Positions 21,770-32,757 of a DNA stretch of 64,000 nt are shown piece by piece. A program made the position numbers and the translations under genes. Numbering within the stretch: the stretch's first letter is position 1; every line of letters starts with the position of its first letter. The notes under the pieces are model-generated. The model saw nothing but the letters and a program-made list of their open reading frames with translations. It did not search any database and had not been told where the DNA came from. Source of the DNA: Ditylenchus dipsaci (taxonomy: Eukaryota > Nematoda > Chromadorea > Rhabditida > Anguinidae); contig SADC01000153.1 in assembly GCA_004194705.1 (NCBI GenBank), forward strand, positions 124,001 to 188,000, given 5' to 3'.

Positions 21770-22000
21770 ATGCGAAAACAAGTGAATCTGATGCAAAAAG
21801 AAGTAAATCTGATGCAAAAAGAAGTATTTCTGATGCAAAAACAGATCTGATGCAAGAATAAGTAAATCTGATGCAAAAAAAAGTATATCTGATGCAAAAA
21901 AAGTATTTCTGATGCAAAAAATCTGATGCAAAAAAAAGTATATCTGATGCAAAAAAAGTATTTCTGATGCAAAAAAAAGTAAATCTGATGCAAGGAAAAG
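21770..22000. repeat. Right TIR array of the MULE
   Basis: Inverted counterpart of 19672-19880: about eleven (T/A)TCTGATGCAAAAA-type units. Repetitive peptides on the minus strand are shadows. Confidence 0.9.
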
Positions 22001-22424
22001 TACCATGCCTCTAAAAGCCTCCTTTTTAAAAAAGTGCAAATATGCGAGAAAAAATAGAAGCCTCAGCAAGTTATATTTGTCAAATGAAATATTTAAAATC
22101 TCAACTGTCTGATTGAAAAATATATGCAAAGCTGCATATACTCAGCTCTGGACTTAGAGACACCAGGAATTGATCCAGCCAGCTGTCGGCTACTCTGTTG
22201 TGATCGGCTGTTATCTGCATAATTTTCGGGGTCTTCAATTTGTTGGCTAGACAGCCTTGAAGCTCACTGATTCTGGGGTAATTAGGCAGCTAAGCAAGAA
22301 ATTAGCTGCTCATGACAAGTTGCTCATTAAAAATAGTTAGAAATGATAGATATTTGACGCTGCTCGTTTTTCACTATTAACCACCCTCTCCTTCTCATAC
22401 TACTCGGTTTCAAGATCTACAAGA

Positions 22425-23485
22425 CTTATTTTACAGAATAATTTTTGAAAGTCTGATTGTACAGATATGGCCTTTTGAAGCAATAGATTTCGTCAAAAGG
22501 TGACCAAAATGCAAATATTTTAGCAACTTTTTTCCAATTTCGGTAACTTTTGGAACAAATTTATTTTTAAAGACCCACGTATATTCAAAAAATCGACCCT
22601 ACCGGAGTATATCCCCCCCCCCCCCCCCCCAAATGAAATTTTTTTTAAAGTGTTTTTAGACACCCTATATCGACCCAAAATTGCCTCGGGAGTTCAAAAA
22701 AGACATTATTTTTGAGTTCTGGTTAAGAAAAAATTGAGTTTTGGACATTTTGAAATTTTGACCATTTGCCTGTTTTGGCATGTTTTGTCACTGGAGCTGG
22801 GCAAAAATAGTCTCTAAATGCATTTTTGTTCAAGAGTCTTCTCGGAATTATGTCTAAGGTAAGTAAGTGCGCGCATCTCTAACCAACCAAGCCCCCTGCG
22901 CCCCCGAAGGGGGCGCAGGGGCTTGGTTGCTTGGGTTGAGATGCGCACACCCACATACCTTAGACGCAAATCACTCGAAAGTGACCCTGGATGCATAAAA
23001 AATGTATGCATACCAGAGTTTATTTATGCGGTAGGCCCCAGTCAACAAAACTATGTTCAACATCTTCCTTTTCACACTAAATTGGCCCTTTTTTGGTCCT
23101 TTCCCACCCTAATATGGCCCTAAATCCCTTCAAAAATGGTCAAAATAGGTATATTTGGGTGGTCCCAAAACTCAATTTTTTATTGACTAGAACACAAAAA
23201 TAATGCCTTTTTCGAGCTTCTGAGGCAATTTCAGGTCGATATAGGGTGTTTGGAAACACTTTAAAAAAATTTCATTTAAGGGGGGGGGGTGTATACTCCG
23301 GTAGCGCCAAAAAATCTAATAATTCAGATCGGAAGCGTTTATTGCGATTGCAGACAACTGCATTTAAGAAAAATTCGAAAATTAGAATAAAAGAAACAAA
23401 ACTGTGTTTCGATAGACTTTTTTCCAAAAGGCCATATATAAACAATCAAAGATACAAAAAATATTCTGTAAAATAATTTTTGTAT
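22425..23485. mobile_element. Long-TIR element with poly-C/poly-G subterminal tracts
   Basis: The left arm (22425-22760) and right arm (23140-23485) are inverted, though diverged. Shared blocks include TTTTACAGAATA, ATATGGCCTTTTG, ACCGGAGTATA next to a run of about 17 C (10 G on the right), and ATATCGACC. Between them is a GC-rich hairpin. A related inverted pair with TACTATAGAATCCCCCC lies at 54631-54885. No transposase is seen and I could not define a target-site duplication. Confidence 0.65.
22858..22978. repeat. GC-rich palindrome, dispersed family
   Basis: The core AGCCCCCTGCGCCCCC is followed by GAAGGGGGCGCAGGGGCTTGG, making a hairpin with a very short loop. It is flanked by complementary GCGCGCATCTC and GAGATGCGCAC, then by TAAGGTA and TACCTTA. 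Copies occur at 39636-39740 and 26296-26360 (partial), and a half at 56727-56775. Confidence 0.8.
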
Positions 23486-24479
23486 TTAGTGAACTGAGCT
23501 ACATGATAGCACAAAGTTATTGCTTAAACGCTAGATCCGAAATCAAACTTTAACTATTTAAAACGATGAAAATGCTTAAAGAAATTTGAAATTATTTCAC
23601 AAGTGTTTACACCTGAGTGATGGCTTTTTTAAAAAAGTTCTACACAAACTTGACATACCACCTGAAAGACGAGATGCAAGGCTACTAAACCATGTGTTTT
23701 GAAAAATCTTGCAATGAAAACAGTTAGAAAAGTCGGCAAAAGCTTTTGAATCATTCGTTAAAAGCCCCTCTGAGGGAGACTGAAAAACAGAACTTTTTTA
23801 GAGAAAATACGGCATTGAAAAACATCAAGAAAAACATCAACCTGCGCACCATTCTCGTCCAAAAAGACTGCGGCACCGAGGCCACCTTTGAAAACTTCAA
23901 CTGCTTTGCACACCTATCATTAAAAATAAATACAACCAAATAAATATCTAATAGGGGTTGTGAAAAAACCGATCAAATGAGTTGCGATAAAAAAAACTCG
24001 ACTAGAAAAAACTTCGAAAAATCGCTCAAATATCATTTTTTAGAAGTGAAATTGCTAATTAAAAAAGTAGAAATCTGTTGGTGGTATCCACCTGCAACAG
24101 AAAGATTCTCAACAATTGAGAGATTTAAACATGTGGGGACTCCCACAAAGACTATTCGAATAATTGGAGATTCACAAAAAGTCCAGTCAAGAAAAGACGC
24201 TTAAATAACGCCTTTTTCAAACAAAGAAAAATTCACACCAAAACCGTTCAAAAAAAAGAAATTTCGAATAGCCTCGTTTTCGAACAAAGAAAAATTCGCA
24301 AGAAATGCGTTTAACGAAAAACTGTTTAAATAACGACTCTTTCGAACAAGGGGAGATTCACACAAAATTTATTCCAAAAGACTTCCTTTCAAGCCCGAAT
24401 CATCTAAAAGCACCCTTAGCACCTCGAATCCTGTTAAGCATTCCGTGACCAAATAAGAATCGAGTTAGTCTACTTAGGA
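23486..24479. other. Intergenic, repeats with CGAA-rich units
   Basis: About 1 kb with loosely repeated TTTCGAACAA(A/G)GAAAAATTC units at 24215-24360. No domain is recognised in the short open frames. Confidence 0.45.
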
Positions 24480-24489
24480 CTGTTTGCTA

Positions 24490-25160
24490 CCCGAGGAATT
24501 CGAACGATCAACTACGATGGTAAGTCTGTGAGCAATTAAACACTCAAAGTTATGGTTATAAAAGGTATTCACTCGGGTGGCTTCGAATCAGCGACCACTA
24601 CATCACCCCTTAAGATCGCTCAGAGTCTTATCCAGAATAGAAAAAAACTAAAAAGAACTGGTTTTGAGGGAGTTTTTTTGAAAAAGGTGAGGGTAAAATT
24701 TATGCGAAAAATCGAGTCAGATCGGTTAAAATCGCTCAAAATCATGTGGTTTGGTGTAATTCGAGCTGCTTTACAATTATAGTAAAAAATTATAGGTGAC
24801 TGGAATTCTTATCCGCTTAATCGATTTTTCGTGAACATTTAACTCTAATTGATAAATCAACCCGTTATTTTTGACTTTTTACTATTCTGAATAGGGTTTT
24901 GAGCAATGCTAATGGGTAATGTGGTTGCTGGTTCGAATCCACCTGGGTGTCTACCTTCAAAATGTCGTCTTTTTTGAAAAAGACGTTGTTCAAAAGTCTT
25001 TTTTTCGAATGGCTTCTGCGTTAAAATACCCATGCTCGAAAACGACGTTTTTTGAACATCTTTTTGTAAAACAGATTTCATGTACATCTCCCATTGTTTG
25101 AGAACGACGTTATCTAAATCTCCCATTCGCTGAACGGATCCTGTCTGAGTCACTCATATC
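24490..25160. repeat. tRNA-like SINE copies in inverted orientation
   Basis: On the plus strand, TGCTAATGGGTAATG (A-box-like) is followed by GGTTCGAATCCACCTGGG (B box) at 24905-24955. A diverged copy lies on the minus strand at 24565-24625 with GATTCGAAGCCACCCG. Flanking DNA is loosely inverted as well. Protein-like text such as GGFEPATT is the antisense of the B box. No closed acceptor stem is present. Confidence 0.5.
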
Positions 25161-25284
25161 TTTGAATCTTCCACTATGTGAGAATCTTCTTGTTGCAGAC
25201 AGATAACACCGATCTGCTGATCCGGAGTAAAATTCAAAAGATTTCCTGACCAAAGCTGGCAACTTAGAAATTTATACTACGGGA

Positions 25285-26075
25285 ATGTTTGTTCAGCTAG
25301 ATACCGCGAAAGATGAACAGCTCTTTGCAAGCTCGAGTTGGAGTGAAACTACTGACCACCAGGATGGTTCACGCTTACTTTTTTTTTCCGGTCATTATGT
25401 GCTCAGCAACCACTTCTGCCGCCAGAAGATGTTTTATTCTAGCGGTGAATAACTTATGATTGCATACAATAAACTTACCATATATAATCCAGGAAATTAC
25501 TTCAATTCGTCCGAGCAATACTATATGTATCAGAAAGCTTTGAGGCATGGTGATGAAAAAGCTGCTAAACGTGTGCTGAGAGCTCGCAATCCGAAACAAA
25601 TGAAGTGGATTTGCAAACGTCTTGATAATAAAAGTAAAACAGTATGGGAGAAACACAGGGTTGAGGTAAATGTTCCAGCTTTAAGAAAAGCTTGAAGACA
25701 AGAACAAAAGAAAGCATTTACAATAACTCAAATAAAACATCGTTATGTCGACAAACTTGAACACTTTCAGGTTATGAGAAGAGCTTTAGAGCTTAAATTC
25801 ACACAAAACAATGATCTAAGATTGTTGTTGAGTTACACGAAGGGAAATGCGCTCGCTGAAGCCAGTGTAGATCGATTGTAAGTGTCTTTCATAGATTCCT
25901 GATCAAAATTCTCGCTAACTCATTGAAATTTCAGCTGGGCATTGGCGTTCACATCAGCTCTAAGAAAAAAGAAGATGTAAATTATTGGTGTGGTCTTAAT
26001 ACTCTCGGTCGCTTATTAATGGAGCTCAGGGAGACGCTGGATTTGGATTTACGAGAAAAATTGTTTTTGCTGTAA
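25285..26075 (+). CDS. NADAR-domain protein (one frameshift in last exon)
   Basis: NADAR proteins (YbiA/DUF1768) are N-glycosidase-like enzymes acting on ADP-ribosylated guanine or nucleotide/riboflavin-type intermediates; the substrate here is unknown. Exons 25285-25444, 25493-25665, 25771-25877 and 25935-26075 join with matching phases, introns 48-105 bp. Residues: FFSGHYVLSNHF (about 36-47), NYFNSSEQYYMYQKAL (about 54-69, the conserved EqYYMYqKA), NPKQMKWICKRL and VWEKHR, VMRRALELKFTQN, LAEAS, then the WGIG and LG.LLM segments. That is a complete domain of about 185 residues. ATG 25285 is chosen because an in-frame stop lies just upstream. In the last exon the expected WGIG needs GGGG but CTGGGC is present, so one G is missing and the frame shifts near 25938. 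Either a recent pseudogene or a base-call error. ATTAAA at 26084 may be the poly(A) signal. Confidence 0.8.
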
Positions 26076-26129
26076 AACAAATCATTAAATTTTATCAATG
26101 CTTGAATTTTGCAGATAAAAATATAGACA

Positions 26130-26400
26130 TTTTGCCGCTATTCCATTGTACACCTCCCCCACACCCAAAAAAGCTATTTCATTGAAAGGAATAACATTTT
26201 TGGCTGCTTTACCATGTTTTTCATCTCGGGCCGTGGCAAAAATAGACTCTATATGCATTTATTGATCAAGTGTACTTCTCGGAATTAGATCTAAGGTAAG
26301 TGAAGCTATCTCTCAAGCCCCGTGCGCCCCTTTGGTGACGCAGGGGCTTGAGAGTTACAATGGAATAGTACCGACATTTTCATGATACTGTAAAAACTAT
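26130..26400. repeat. Decayed copy of the GC-palindrome repeat
   Basis: CCTCCCCCACACCC and TGGCAAAAATAGACTCTATATGCATTTAT match the interior of the 22425-23485 element, followed by a shortened GC hairpin (CAAGCCCCGTGCGCC ... GCAGGGGCTTG) at 26308-26353. Confidence 0.6.
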
Positions 26401-26731
26401 GGCATGGCTATGCAAAAAAGGTTTTTCAAAAAATTCTTTAGGCTTCTTCAAGCAAAGGTATTTTTGATATTAGTTCGCAGTAGCAGAACCGCAGGCAAAG
26501 CACATGTTACATAAAAGATTTTTGATCCGGAATGCTTCGTAACACTTAAGAATTTATAAGATATATCACAAGATTCTGCTAGATTACTACTAAGCAACGG
26601 TTGACTGTATCATTTTCACTTTTCAAGGAGACAAAACTGACGTTGATTTCTTGGCGACTGAGGATGAATAAGGCAAGCAACTTTAAATGAGAACAAAAGG
26701 TGACTGATGACCAGAAGTAATCGAGATGTCT
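26401..26731. other. Intergenic, nothing recognised
   Basis: No domain, TIR or repeat family that I can name. Confidence 0.4.
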
Positions 26732-26824
26732 TCATCGACGCTGATTTCGAAAAAGACGACGAGCTTGTTTTTTCGCCTTGATAGTAATTGCTCTTCTTAC
26801 TGATGACCTAGCTTGATTTCGTAC
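26732..26824 (-). CDS. Possible terminal exon, Arg/Lys-rich tail
   Basis: On the minus strand a CTTCAG acceptor is followed by 30 open codons (VRNQARSSVRRAITIKAKK and RRLFRNQRR) and TGA at 26734-26732. The strong basic bias and splice acceptor look coding. A possible upstream piece with INKKSIRRRP reads near 27105-27150, but I could not join the two in phase. Function unknown; this may be chance. Confidence 0.25.
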   Translation of the reverse strand, partial: VRNQARSSVRRAITIKAKKQARRLFRNQRR

Positions 26825-28322
26825 CTGAAGAAAAGAAAAAGAATAAAATATTACTTAAGGCGGGATCGAAAACAGGGTCAATATCTCTGAAAAAATTTCA
26901 AAAGGGCATTGAATATGAAGTATTATTCGAAAAACAGGAAAAACAAGATGCTTTGATCTTTTCAGAAAATAAATGACATTCTACAAAAAAAAAGCCTACT
27001 CAAAACGACAAAATGTTAACTCTTAGAAAGAAAATAACAGATGGCTCAACGGACTGACATCTATTTGATTTCGAATAAGTATTAACACACATTGAAATAT
27101 CGAACTTGACGAGGACGCCGGCCTGCGACGAATAGATTTTTTGTTGATCTAAGTCGTCTTTACACGTCTTTGGTTAGAATACGGGTTTTTTCATAAATTT
27201 TGAATAAGATTAAAAACAGTTGAAATGTTCAAAAATTTGTCATGCAAATAATGGATGATGATGTGAAGAAATAAAAATTTACTGGTCTCAACGTATTTTT
27301 TCACGATCAGAAAAGACGTTTATGGAAAAAAAAAATGGGTTTCTCTGGAGAAGATCGAACCTGCCACTTGTTTTTTGAAAATACAACTCTGACTATAAGA
27401 CAATAAAATTTAAGTAATAACGTTTGCATAGCCGTGTCCTGTGAAAATTTTAATTAATTTTCAAGATTTCGAAACTCATTGTTCTTGTTTTTTGTAAATT
27501 ATTTTACTCGCTGTGTAATATTTTGATTTATGTCTTTTCAATAAAAAAATTATAAACTGGTTTAACGTGATCGGAAAAAGTTGAAAAAACTGTATTTTTT
27601 AAAAAAAGGTCATCAAAAAGAGGACAATATATAGCTAGTAAAGGGTTCTCTTCCGTCATTTTTACTAAGATTTGTCCTTTTTTGGGGACCCAAATATTTT
27701 TTATTTACAAGTTTTTTATCAAAATCTTTTTTTTTCGCTCCAAAATAGCAATAAGAACTGAAAAGAATAACCATTCTTCTTTCAAAATCGTCAAAATATC
27801 CTTTTTCAGCAAAATGTCCTTTTTTAAAAATTTAGAGATAAAAACCCTTAGCTAGTATGTTTTTTTAGGATATTGTTTTGGAGCACTTTTTGCTATAATT
27901 TGTGTATGATTGAAAAATTGAAAAAAACGAGCTTTACAGTGATTACTGATGAATAAGAAATGAACATCAAAATATTTTTATCACTTGTTTCTAACAAAAC
28001 AATCTAAAAAAACTTAATTTCTAAAAATTTTTTATTTGTGTCAAATTCCTCACACCCTCACATCTCGCCTTAACTTCCATATATAGGGGTCGCTGCAATT
28101 CGGTTTGAACCATTTTTTGGTCGTTTTAGCTGCCTAAACATGTCAAGAACATGTTTTTAAAGCGTGGTAGACCATTTTTGAAAAAAATTGACCAAATTTT
28201 CAATTTCTTTTCCTTGGACACTAGGCGTGATTTTCAATTCTTTGCATTCAATTCTTTGCCACTAGCCCAAATTTCAAATTTCTTTGCCTTGGACACTAGG
28301 CGGAGACAAATTCAAGTGGGCG
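26825..28322. other. Intergenic, AT-rich
   Basis: 1.5 kb without a recognised gene. A minus-strand B-box-like GGTTCGATCTTCTCC occurs near 27345-27360, with no tRNA fold. Short direct repeats of TTGGACACTAGGCG and TTCAATTCTTTGC lie at 28195-28305. Confidence 0.45.
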
Positions 28323-28330
28323 TCTTATAT

Positions 28331-29080
28331 GGCTGTAGGAACTTTCGTAACAAGACAATTTCGTAACAGCAAAAATTCGTAAGAAACTTTTTCGTAATAG
28401 CGAATTTTCGTAACGAATTTTTTCGTAAGAGGAAATAATCGAATTTTTTTTTACTCCTATTCAATTTTTCTAATTCAGGATTTCATCTGATTCATTTGTT
28501 TTGGCCTTTCTGTCACAGTTTGACACTTAGAACAGTTAATTATATGACTATTAACTGTATGAGCACAAAAGTTGCTAAGCATAGATCATATGACTGTAAA
28601 TTTTGATAATTAGTTGACGCCCGATTTTTCATCCGTTAGGAGACCAGCAGAAATACCCAAAAGCATGGTGAAAAACTCCGAGCTCGAATTTATATATTAT
28701 ATACTACACATAGCTGTTTGCCATTAGTGGCATGTATGGTGCAGTAGGTAAGTTGACGGGTGAATTTTTTCACTACTGGTTTGATTCCACCCTCTGACTG
28801 TTTCATTTTTTTCTTGACTTTTTTCGGTCAAAACATCACAGAAATTATAAGAAACATCAAGGGATGATTAAAAAGCAAAAAAAGCCACTTAACATATCAC
28901 TAATGTTACTGAAAAGCGCGTTACGAAAGAGTTTGTTACGAAAACTCGCTGTTACGAAAAAGTTTCTTACGAATTTTCGCTGTTACGAAAAAGTTTCTTA
29001 CGAAAATGTTTCTTACGAAAGTTCGCTTTTACGAAAATTCGCTCTTACGAAATTGTCTTGTTACGAAAGTTCCTACAGCC
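28331..29080. mobile_element. Inverted-repeat element with TTACGAAA arrays and a tRNA-like centre
   Basis: The ends GGCTGTAGGAACTTTCGTAA and its complement are perfectly inverted, with an 8-bp duplication TCTTATAT (28323-28330 and 29081-29088). Both subterminal regions are arrays of TTACGAAA-type units. The centre holds a tRNA-like sequence. The 8-bp duplication suggests hAT; a MULE is also possible. No transposase. Confidence 0.87.
28735..28796 (+). repeat. tRNA-like sequence inside a TIR element
   Basis: TGGTGCAGTAGGTAAG (A-box-like) and GGTTTGATTCC (B box) are correctly ordered and spaced about 40 bp apart. There is no matching acceptor stem. Confidence 0.5.
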
Positions 29081-29088
29081 TCTTATAT

Positions 29089-31330
29089 TAAAAATGGTCG
29101 GCAGTTTAAAAAATCTTCCTTTGAAGCCCTTTGTCTTCATTCAGAGTTTTTGACTCCATCATAAAGTTTTTTATGTATTCTTTAAAAATCGCTTACAAAG
29201 AAGTACTAATTTTTCTGGGTGCAGGTGAATTCCCGCAGTAAAATAGTGAAATCCTGTAGTAATTAGTGAAATAGTGAAGTGAATGTATATTTTAACGTTT
29301 ATTTGGGGCTTTGTTGTAATTTTTCACATATTATTAAACTTCCCAGGACGTTTTGAGAATCAAAATGATTTTCGAATGCTTTTTTCGATCGAATGCCTTT
29401 TTCAAATACTACCTTAATTATAACATTTCCCAATCATTCAATCGGGCTTAATAGTTTTTGAGAAATGTTAAATTCAGGACTACATATTAGCACAAAAAGT
29501 TTGTAAATTCAGACCAAAACCAACATAAATTTCCTACAGCATTTAACTAACTAACTTCGAAAAATCCCTATTTTATGCGGGAATTTGATGTTATCCAAAT
29601 TTTGTTTGGTCATTTTGTCGATAACTTGGTATTGCACTGTTAAACAAACTTGTGCAAAATCGAAAATTAAATTAGCATCATCCATATCAGAATCAAGAAA
29701 TTTCAACAAAAATGACCTAAAAATCAAAATATAGATTGAATAAAATAAAGGCTGATCTTTTCTTATTAAATTTCAATATTTATAGCCTTTCTTGAAAGGA
29801 TTTAGAAATTTTCATATAGATGTTACTGATTTAACTTTTAGTTCTGCACAAGTTCGTTTGACATAGCAACACCTAGTTGTCGACAAAATATGGCTCAAAA
29901 CCCATATTTAAAAGACAAAAAACTTGGTTTTATCCTTTTTTGCCTAGTGCCTTTTTGTAAAGTACTCCAACAAGCCCCCCCTCCCATCTAAAAAAGAAAC
30001 TTGTGTTTTTTTCGCACCATAATAATCTACCTTTGTAGTGATTAAAGCGATAATTTGAAACAAAACAGTACACCAGAAAATATTTTTTTAGGTTAATTCC
30101 CTGAGTTAACTAGGTCTAGAATAATTTATTAAATTTAGAAAATCATTGTTTTATTACTCAAAACACTACAATATTATGTTGAAAATAATTTAAAGTAAAG
30201 CTAAAAATTTGAAAAATACATCCATATTAAAATATATCTTACATAACCACTTTGCCGCATGACACTTTTTCGCAAGACATTGTCTGCGTCAAAGTGTCTG
30301 CGGCAAAGTGTGTAGAAACCAAAGATATACATTGATTAACATAAAGTGAATTAAATCAACCAGAACAAAAAGTAATACTGCACTCAAAAAACCTATCAGT
30401 AAAAAATCGATTTCTTCACCAAGAATAAGAACCACCATGTCTTTGTTGTCTGCTACCAGCCAGGAAAAAATCAATAACATCAAATTACCACTCTAAACGA
30501 ACGGAGGTGGGGGGAAACCCTTTCCAGTTATAAAGCAATATTCATTTTATACGTTACATATGCTATTTCGAATCTTAAAAAGATTTTGAAGTAAGGCTTT
30601 GAAATACAAAAACTTCAGGGTACCTGAAAATTACTAAAACTACACCCTTGTTTTTAAGGCTATGCTTAGGGTATTATAGACTAAAAAATGGTTTACTTCT
30701 AAAATGGAAAAATGCATGAAGTGATAGGTGGTATTCGATGCGGGCAATACTTTTTTGTATCCATTTTTTATTTGTCTTCATTTTGCCTCAATGTTGTAAC
30801 CTTTTCAATACCATGTAGCCTTGAGATACTAGTTTGCAACAAAGATCAACTTTTGCAAAATATTTAAAATTATGGATCAAAATATTTTTTTACTTAGTCT
30901 CACTTTTAATTAGTTGTGTAATATTTTCGAAATAGTGGAAACTATGATCATAGAACTACACGATTATTTGATTCATCATTTTGCTCAAAAGTAAAAAGAT
31001 CTAGAATGTCCATCTAAAGGCAAAAGAAAGATCTGACACAAAAAGAGTAAATTATGTACGAAAAATAAGAATTTTCTTTGCTACTTTTGTCAAATATATT
31101 TTAAAAAAGTTTCCAGTTGTTTTATATTGCTATTATAGCTAAAACATATGGATTGGAATAGAGACAAAACTTTCTTGCAACAACAAAACAGAAATGTAAA
31201 GTTATAAACATGCGTCTTATTGCGTGGTTCAAATCTCGATCTGTTGTACTGATTTACAGTCACACTCCATAGAGATCGGGGAGTTCAGGGTACTTATATC
31301 GTCAGAGTGACTAATGATGCATAAAAACAT
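29089..31330. other. Intergenic, no gene recognised
   Basis: 2.2 kb of AT-rich DNA. The one structured piece is a hairpin at 30253-30312, where CTTTGCCGCATGACACTTT pairs imperfectly with AAAGTGTCTGCGGCAAAG. Near 31225 a GTGGTTCAAATCTCG motif resembles a B box. Confidence 0.5.
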
Positions 31331-31337
31331 GTGCATA

Positions 31338-31470
31338 CCGTATTTCCTCTAATTAAAGCACCCCCTCTAATTAACGCACCCCTCCAATTAACGCACCCCT
31401 CTAATTAACGCACCCCCTGGAGGGAGGTTGAAATATAAACGCACCAGTGATTTAATTAGAGGAAATACGG
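31338..31470. mobile_element. 133-bp MITE, CCGTATTTCCTCTAATTAA family
   Basis: The ends CCGTATTTCCTCTAATTA and its complement are inverted, with TA on both sides. The interior repeats CTCTAATTAACGCACCCC. Empty copies of the target exist at 23011-23012 and 53495-53496, where the same flanks (ATGCATACCAGAG) contain one TA. See the pogo-derived relatives at 56119 and 61903. Confidence 0.92.
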
Positions 31471-31801
31471 TACCAGAGTTTCTATATGTGGTAGGCCCTA
31501 GAAAGTATAAAACTGTTCAAAATCTATGATTTTAAGCTTTATTTGACTCAAAAAGGCTGAAGTTTAGTGAAAATTACCATAAAATCAACATTTACCCCTG
31601 AGGGGTGGCAGAATTTTTTTGACACAATTTTGATTTTTTATCAGAAAGTATTTATGAATGTGTCCTTCACCGTTTTGAGCAGAAAAAAGAGCTAGGAGGG
31701 TGATTTTGGGTCACTGTTTAAAAAATCAGAGTATGGGATAGTGGGGGTTATAAAAAAGCATCACAGAAAGAATTACAGAAAACGCCTTTAAAATATTTTT
31801 A

Positions 31802-32225
31802 CAGTCAAACCTCGATAATCCGCCACCCCAAAAAGTTCGTTCCCGCCTAGGGTCCGACACTTTTTTACCCCGATTTCTGAATATTTTTGCTAGTTCTGTT
31901 TTGACAGTCTGGTCGCAAATATCGTGAGGATTCCGATTTTGCCGATTGTATTTCAGAATTATAAAAAATTTTCCTCTAAAAAAGCAAAACCTCGATAAAC
32001 CGCCACCCTTTTTAAAAAATAGGGTGGCCTTTTTTCGAGATTTTACTTTTTTAAAGGTAAATTTTTAATTCTCAAAAACAATCGGCAAAATCGGAATCCT
32101 CACGATATTTGCGACGAGACTGTCAAAACAGAACTAGCAAAAATATTCAGAAATCGGGGTAAAAAAAGTGTCGGACCCTAGGCGGGAACGAACTTTTTGG
32201 GGTGGCGATTATCGAGGTTTGACTG
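31802..32225. mobile_element. MITE with CAGTCAAACCTCGATAATCC ends
   Basis: Nearly perfect inverted arms of over 150 bp with TA duplications (31800-31801 and 32226-32227). It includes TTCGTTCCCGCCTAGG and GTCCGACACTTTTTT, shared with 4329, 7686 and 60731. Confidence 0.9.
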
Positions 32226-32464
32226 TACTGAGAGAAGACTTCAGTTGAAAACAGTTTGAAATGTAAAACCAGTAGTAGATTTTGATATGTATATTTTTCT
32301 TTGGCCACTCGGGTCTTTTAAAGTTCTGGCAAAATGACCTTTTCCAATGCTTCCTTCCCAGCCGCAACTTACTATCCAATAAATTGTGTGAGTGATTGAA
32401 AGAGCATACTGAATAAAATATAGGTAGCCATTCTCTGTGATTAATTACAAAAAATATACCTTTT

Positions 32465-32744
32465 CACTTTCTGCAAAAACTTGAGCAGACATTTACAAAA
32501 GTTTACTGGACACTCATCTATCTCTAATCGAAGCCGAATTTGAAAGTGAAAGTAAAGATTTTCTGTCATTAGTAGCTTGAAAAGATTGTCAAAAAATATT
32601 TCACTTGGATTCACTTTGATAGGTGTGTCACAAAACATGTGTAAGGAAGAGCCCTGAATCAGACTTTTCGGGAAAGTTGAAACAAGCTGATTGAATCCTT
32701 CTGTAACCATATTCTGTTCGAAACAGTCGGTATATTTAGTTTCT
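32465..32744 (-). CDS. Possible exon of an unknown protein
   Basis: On the minus strand, from a TTTTAG acceptor near 32745 to a GTATAT donor near 32465, about 90 codons are open: ETKYTDCFEQNMVTEGF, SLIQGSSLHMFCDTP, FFDNLFKLLMTENLYF, then NFCKCLLKFLQKVK. Composition looks coding. It resembles C-terminal parts of nematode F-box proteins in style only; I cannot name a domain. A MITE begins just 5' of it (32758), which may have truncated the gene. No other exon is assigned. Confidence 0.3.
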
Positions 32745-32757
32745 AAAACTAGTGATA

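Larger units (their letters stand above)
19658..22007. mobile_element. MULE element with repeat-array TIRs
   Basis: Both ends are inverted arrays of a TGCATCAGATTTAC-type unit (19672-19880 and 21770-22000 on opposite strands). A 10-bp duplication CCTCTAAAAG flanks it (19648-19657 and 22008-22017), and the uninterrupted site exists at 1631-1640. A 10-bp duplication and an internal MULE-domain transposase remnant fix the class. The interior after 21015 is non-coding and includes degenerate GGTACCAC-type repeats (21440-21540). Confidence 0.93.
15336..22416. repeat. Segmental repeat, copy B (with two insertions)
   Basis: Aligns to window positions 1-2036. Removing 16748-19443 and 19658-22007, plus one duplication copy each, leaves about the length of copy A. 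Differences are few: for example copy A has an extra AAACGCCGGTGTTA-like piece near 650. Upstream similarity to 14515-14530 suggests that the unit continues slightly left, to about 15306. Confidence 0.9.

Noticed and set aside
21619..22129. Three minus-strand frames of 89-135 codons
   Set aside because: All read through the right TIR array of the MULE.
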